From Glycine soja (Eukaryota > Streptophyta > Magnoliopsida > Fabales > Fabaceae), in NCBI RefSeq assembly GCF_004193775.1, contig NC_041008.1, positions 12,543,731 to 12,607,730 of the forward strand: a stretch of 64,000 bases of DNA, read 5' to 3'. Below the pieces are notes generated by a model. The model did no database searches, was not told the origin of the DNA, and saw only the letters and a program-made list of their open reading frames with translations. Below, piece after piece: positions 61,395 to 64,000 of this stretch; the stretch's first letter is position 1; each line of letters starts with the position of its first letter. Both the position numbers and the translations under genes were made by a program.

Positions 61395-62146
61395 ACATTT
61401 ACTAATATTGTTGTTTAAATATGTATCATTTTTTATATTATATATGTATTAATCTTTTCTACTCATTATTGGTAATTTCATTATACTCGTAATGCTTGAT
61501 TCTATTTGATCACTAGTGTCATGAAATTGGATTTTAAGTGAGACTGGAAAATAATCTTAGAATTTGAACTAAATGATTTTACTCTTTACGTTACGTTGCT
61601 AGGAATAGAGCATAATGTTTTGATTGCGAAAAGCATGAGAATATAATTGTAATGCTAGGATATTTATTGCATATGCGATGGATCAATATTTAGTAAATAT
61701 TCTTAGGTTTTCAAATGTGAGGAATCGACTTGGGATAAATATGTGTGCATCGGTAATGTTAGAAAATGGTTTATATATGTTAATCTTAGTAGGATACTAA
61801 GGGTATGAACGATGAAATTTAATCCTATGTTTTCTTAAATTAATTCAAGTCGTTGTTAGTATTTTCGTAATTTATGTATTTCCGACGCATTAAAATTCCA
61901 TTATTTCTGTATTTTCCATATTTTCATTATTTTCATAAATCCATTATTTTTACTTTTCTTTTACTTTAAGTTGTCTTTAGCTAATCAAACCAAAACCAAT
62001 GTCATTCGATTAAATTTGTACATAACTATTAAATTGATAATCTTTATCCGAATGAATTAAGTAAACTCGAGTCCCTGTGAAGACGAACTCTTTTATAAAT
62101 GTGAAACCTACAACGAAAAATGGTACGCTTGCCAAAAGTTCTAACA
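61255..62146 (+). repeat. Athila-type 3' LTR, internally deleted
   Basis: 892 bp. It matches the 5' LTR at both ends, but the portion equivalent to 48480-49000 is missing, joining AAATATG directly to TATCATTTTT. It contains (TA)n at 61325-61392. Confidence 0.85.
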
Positions 62147-62625
62147 AATTGATCTGACAACAAATAAACTGGGATACTATCTTAATCTAAACTGCCTAGA
62201 ACCAAGTTCTCAATGTTTCCTATGAGTCTGCACTGGGAATGTTAGCACTTAGACTAGAGTGATAACCTTCCTCGTAACTACAAAGGGAGATTCACGCCAC
62301 ATGCATGGCACCTTAATTAGAGATGTGTGCCCCACACAATGATAATGATTCCCCTGCAATTAAGCATAATATAAAATGAAGCAAACACTAGTATGTTACT
62401 ACCTCCTGCCAATATTAACTTGAGCATCCGAGTGTATGGAGACACCATAACACCACCATGGGATTCGCATTGACATCGCCATGCTCCGCCACTTGGACTT
62501 GCCTTTGCAATTCAACTCTGGGTCATATTGTTTTTTTTATCAGATTTCCATCTCTAGAACTAAACACTATTACTTCTATTTAATCAAATCCAAATTTGAA
62601 TTTCAATTCTAAAATTTGAAATTTA

Positions 62626-62671
<46 letters not shown>

Positions 62672-63544
62672 GTATCATGGTTTAAGTAATATATGAATTT
62701 TTTTTAATTTAAATAATTTATTTCCATAACACTTGGGCAATGCATGAAAATAAACTACTAGTAACCAACCAAAGTTTAGTGCACTGGAAACAGAATACAT
62801 AATAGTTGCAATAATATCAGAAGAGTTATAGGTCACATTTGAAAAAAAAATCAGTATTTTGTCAATAAAATCATAATATTTTTGTATCGATGAGTTTCAT
62901 CATAAAATTTAATGTTGCATAAGTCATGAAAAGAAAAGAAAATCTAAAAAAAAAAAGGCAAAATAGCACTTTTGGTCCCCCTCTTTAGATCCAATTTCGC
63001 ATTTGATCCCCCGGTAATTTAATTCACAAATTTGGTCCTCCTGTTTTATAAAATCCTGCAATGTTGATCCTGGACGCCTTAATTAGATGTTGACCGTTAA
63101 GCAGTGACATTGACTGCCACGTGTCAATGTCTGAGAAGCACCTTGAAACTACTTGCGTTTTTTACCCGCAGTGGTAATTTTTTTTTACACCGAAAGACGT
63201 TGTCACGTGTCAACGTCTGATAGGCAATTAAAAATAAACATTTTTTAAGTGCCATTAGTAAAAACAAACATAATTTGCGGGTACTAACTTTTTTTACACC
63301 AACTTAAAAACATGCTAAATATTTGGTACAATTTGGTCTGAAACCAAAATGTTATCCGCTATCCCAACGCCATTAGTGAACCTTGAAACCTTAACAGAGT
63401 AAACTTGCTTGCAGCGAATCCAGATTCGGAGGAGGAATGAGTGGTCCTTGGTGCTGATTTGGCAACAACAAATAAATATGATAGTTTGAGTTTGTGTGAA
63501 TCCAGATTTGAGTTTCATTTCGCAGTTTTGCGGAGAAGAGAACA
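62147..63544. other. Intergenic and COG8 upstream region
   Basis: 62147-62620 is host-like DNA without a gene. (TA)n lies at 62629-62668. From 62957, GGCAAAATAGCACTTTTGG begins a stretch of about 350 bp rich in ttggtcc motifs that looks like a dispersed MITE-type plant repeat, but its second end was not found. 63300-63544 is probably promoter and 5' leader of the COG8-like gene. Confidence 0.45.
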
Positions 63545-63820
63545 ATGGAGTCAACAACGGTATCATCATCGGAGTTGGAGACGATGCTTCCTCTTCCTCT
63601 GGCGTCGGAGTCGCAGCAACCCTGCGTCTCCGAACTTCTCTCCTTCACGCTCGATTGCCTCCACAAGGAACCCGAACTCCTTTGCGTCGACGCCGACTGC
63701 ATTCACCACCAAATGCAGGAGGTCGCAGTCGGCAACTACCGATCTTTCATTGCCGCCGCCGACGCCTTAATCGCCATTCACCAGGAAGTTTCTTCCATTG
63801 ACAACCACCTTGAATCTCTG
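63545..63820 (+). CDS. COG8: COG8-like conserved oligomeric Golgi complex subunit, exon 1 (partial)
   Basis: An open exon of 92 codons starts at ATG 63545 and ends at a GT donor (CTCTG|GTATTC, 63820). It contains [17 protein letters not shown] and [20 protein letters not shown], then [12 protein letters not shown], which I recognise as the N-terminus of plant COG8, a subunit of the tethering complex for retrograde vesicles at the Golgi. The rest lies beyond the window. Six positions where I recall conserved Arg hold Cys or His here (38, 47, 52, 54, 55, 79). The copy may therefore be a diverged paralogue or a decaying fragment. Overlapping ORFs in other frames are shadows. Confidence 0.75.
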
Positions 63821-64000
63821 GTATTCTCGATTTCCAATTCATTTTTTTATAATATTTTGGTTCGTATTAAAATTCATGCTTTATAATATTGTATTTTCTT
63901 ATTGTTGCAATTGCAATCTAGAATTGGTTGGAGTGTGATTTTTCTCATGAGCATTTCGTTTGGTTGGGATAAGATCTGATTAGGCGATTGGGTTCAAATT

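Larger units (their letters stand above)
48276..62146 (+). mobile_element. Athila/Tat-type Ty3/gypsy retrotransposon with env-position ORF
   Basis: LTRs at 48276-49697 and 61255-62146 both start TGATAAGTG and end AGTTCTAACA. The polypurine tract AGTTTGGGGGGAAT (61241-61254) abuts the 3' LTR. Internal order: gag C-terminal part with a zinc knuckle, protease, RT, RNase H, integrase, a long spacer, then an extra ORF in the env position. That layout is typical of plant Athila elements (Calypso and Diaspora are soybean examples by recall). The primer site and the 5' part of gag are deleted. A 3036-bp hAT element interrupts integrase. No target duplication is seen (cagtg and aattg). Many stops; non-functional. 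Confidence 0.85.

Noticed and set aside
48271..62151. 5-bp target duplication for the Athila-type element
   Set aside because: cagtg and aattg do not match. Older damage or recombination may have removed it.
63391..63801. Overlapping ORFs on both strands across the COG8 exon
   Set aside because: They are shadows of a GC-richer real exon; their products have no recognised domain.

Overview
This is AT-rich plant nuclear DNA. It has spliced genes with GT-AG introns, long (TA)n and (TAA)n tracts, and dense nested LTR retrotransposons, LINE, CACTA and hAT elements. The gene families and several repeat motifs suggest a legume, most likely Glycine (soybean); that assignment is inference from recall, not from a search.

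Host genes: there are two intact, seven-exon, minus-strand patatin-like phospholipase (lipid acyl hydrolase) genes. PLP-A (16072-20385) encodes 407 aa and PLP-B (31528-36740) encodes 418 aa. Both have a signal peptide, the oxyanion motif, the GTSTG serine motif and the DGA/DGG aspartate. At the right edge lies exon 1 of a COG8-like Golgi tethering subunit on the plus strand (63545-63820), cut by the window end.

Layout: 1-9325 and 21744-28880 are two copies of one largely non-coding segment, and each is followed by a PLP gene. The array is therefore [segment + PLP-A][segment + PLP-B], an old tandem duplication. The copies differ by later insertions, and the sister copy often preserves the empty site: a palindromic CACTA-like element with captured host exons (only in copy 1), a 594-bp hAT-type MITE and a 372-bp Mutator-type MITE (only in copy 2). 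Between copy 1 and PLP-A (9326-15800) sits a jumble of gypsy LTR/integrase, DUF4283-like and LINE reverse transcriptase remnants.

The right half (about 38.3-62.1 kb) is a block of nested retrotransposons: a decayed minus-strand region with gag-like sequence (38.3-42.5 kb); a minus-strand Ty3/gypsy element with two LTRs, an initiator-Met primer site and a large pol deletion, carrying a 923-bp solo LTR inside its zinc knuckle (42508-48182); and a plus-strand Athila-type element with an env-position ORF (48276-62146), into whose integrase a 3036-bp hAT transposon inserted with a perfect 8-bp target duplication.

The most unusual object is the palindromic CACTA-like element at 1941-4661. Each 1.3-kb arm carries the last two exons, the intron between them and the stop codon of an FSH1-type serine hydrolase gene. 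Transcribed through, it would form a long hairpin matching a host gene.
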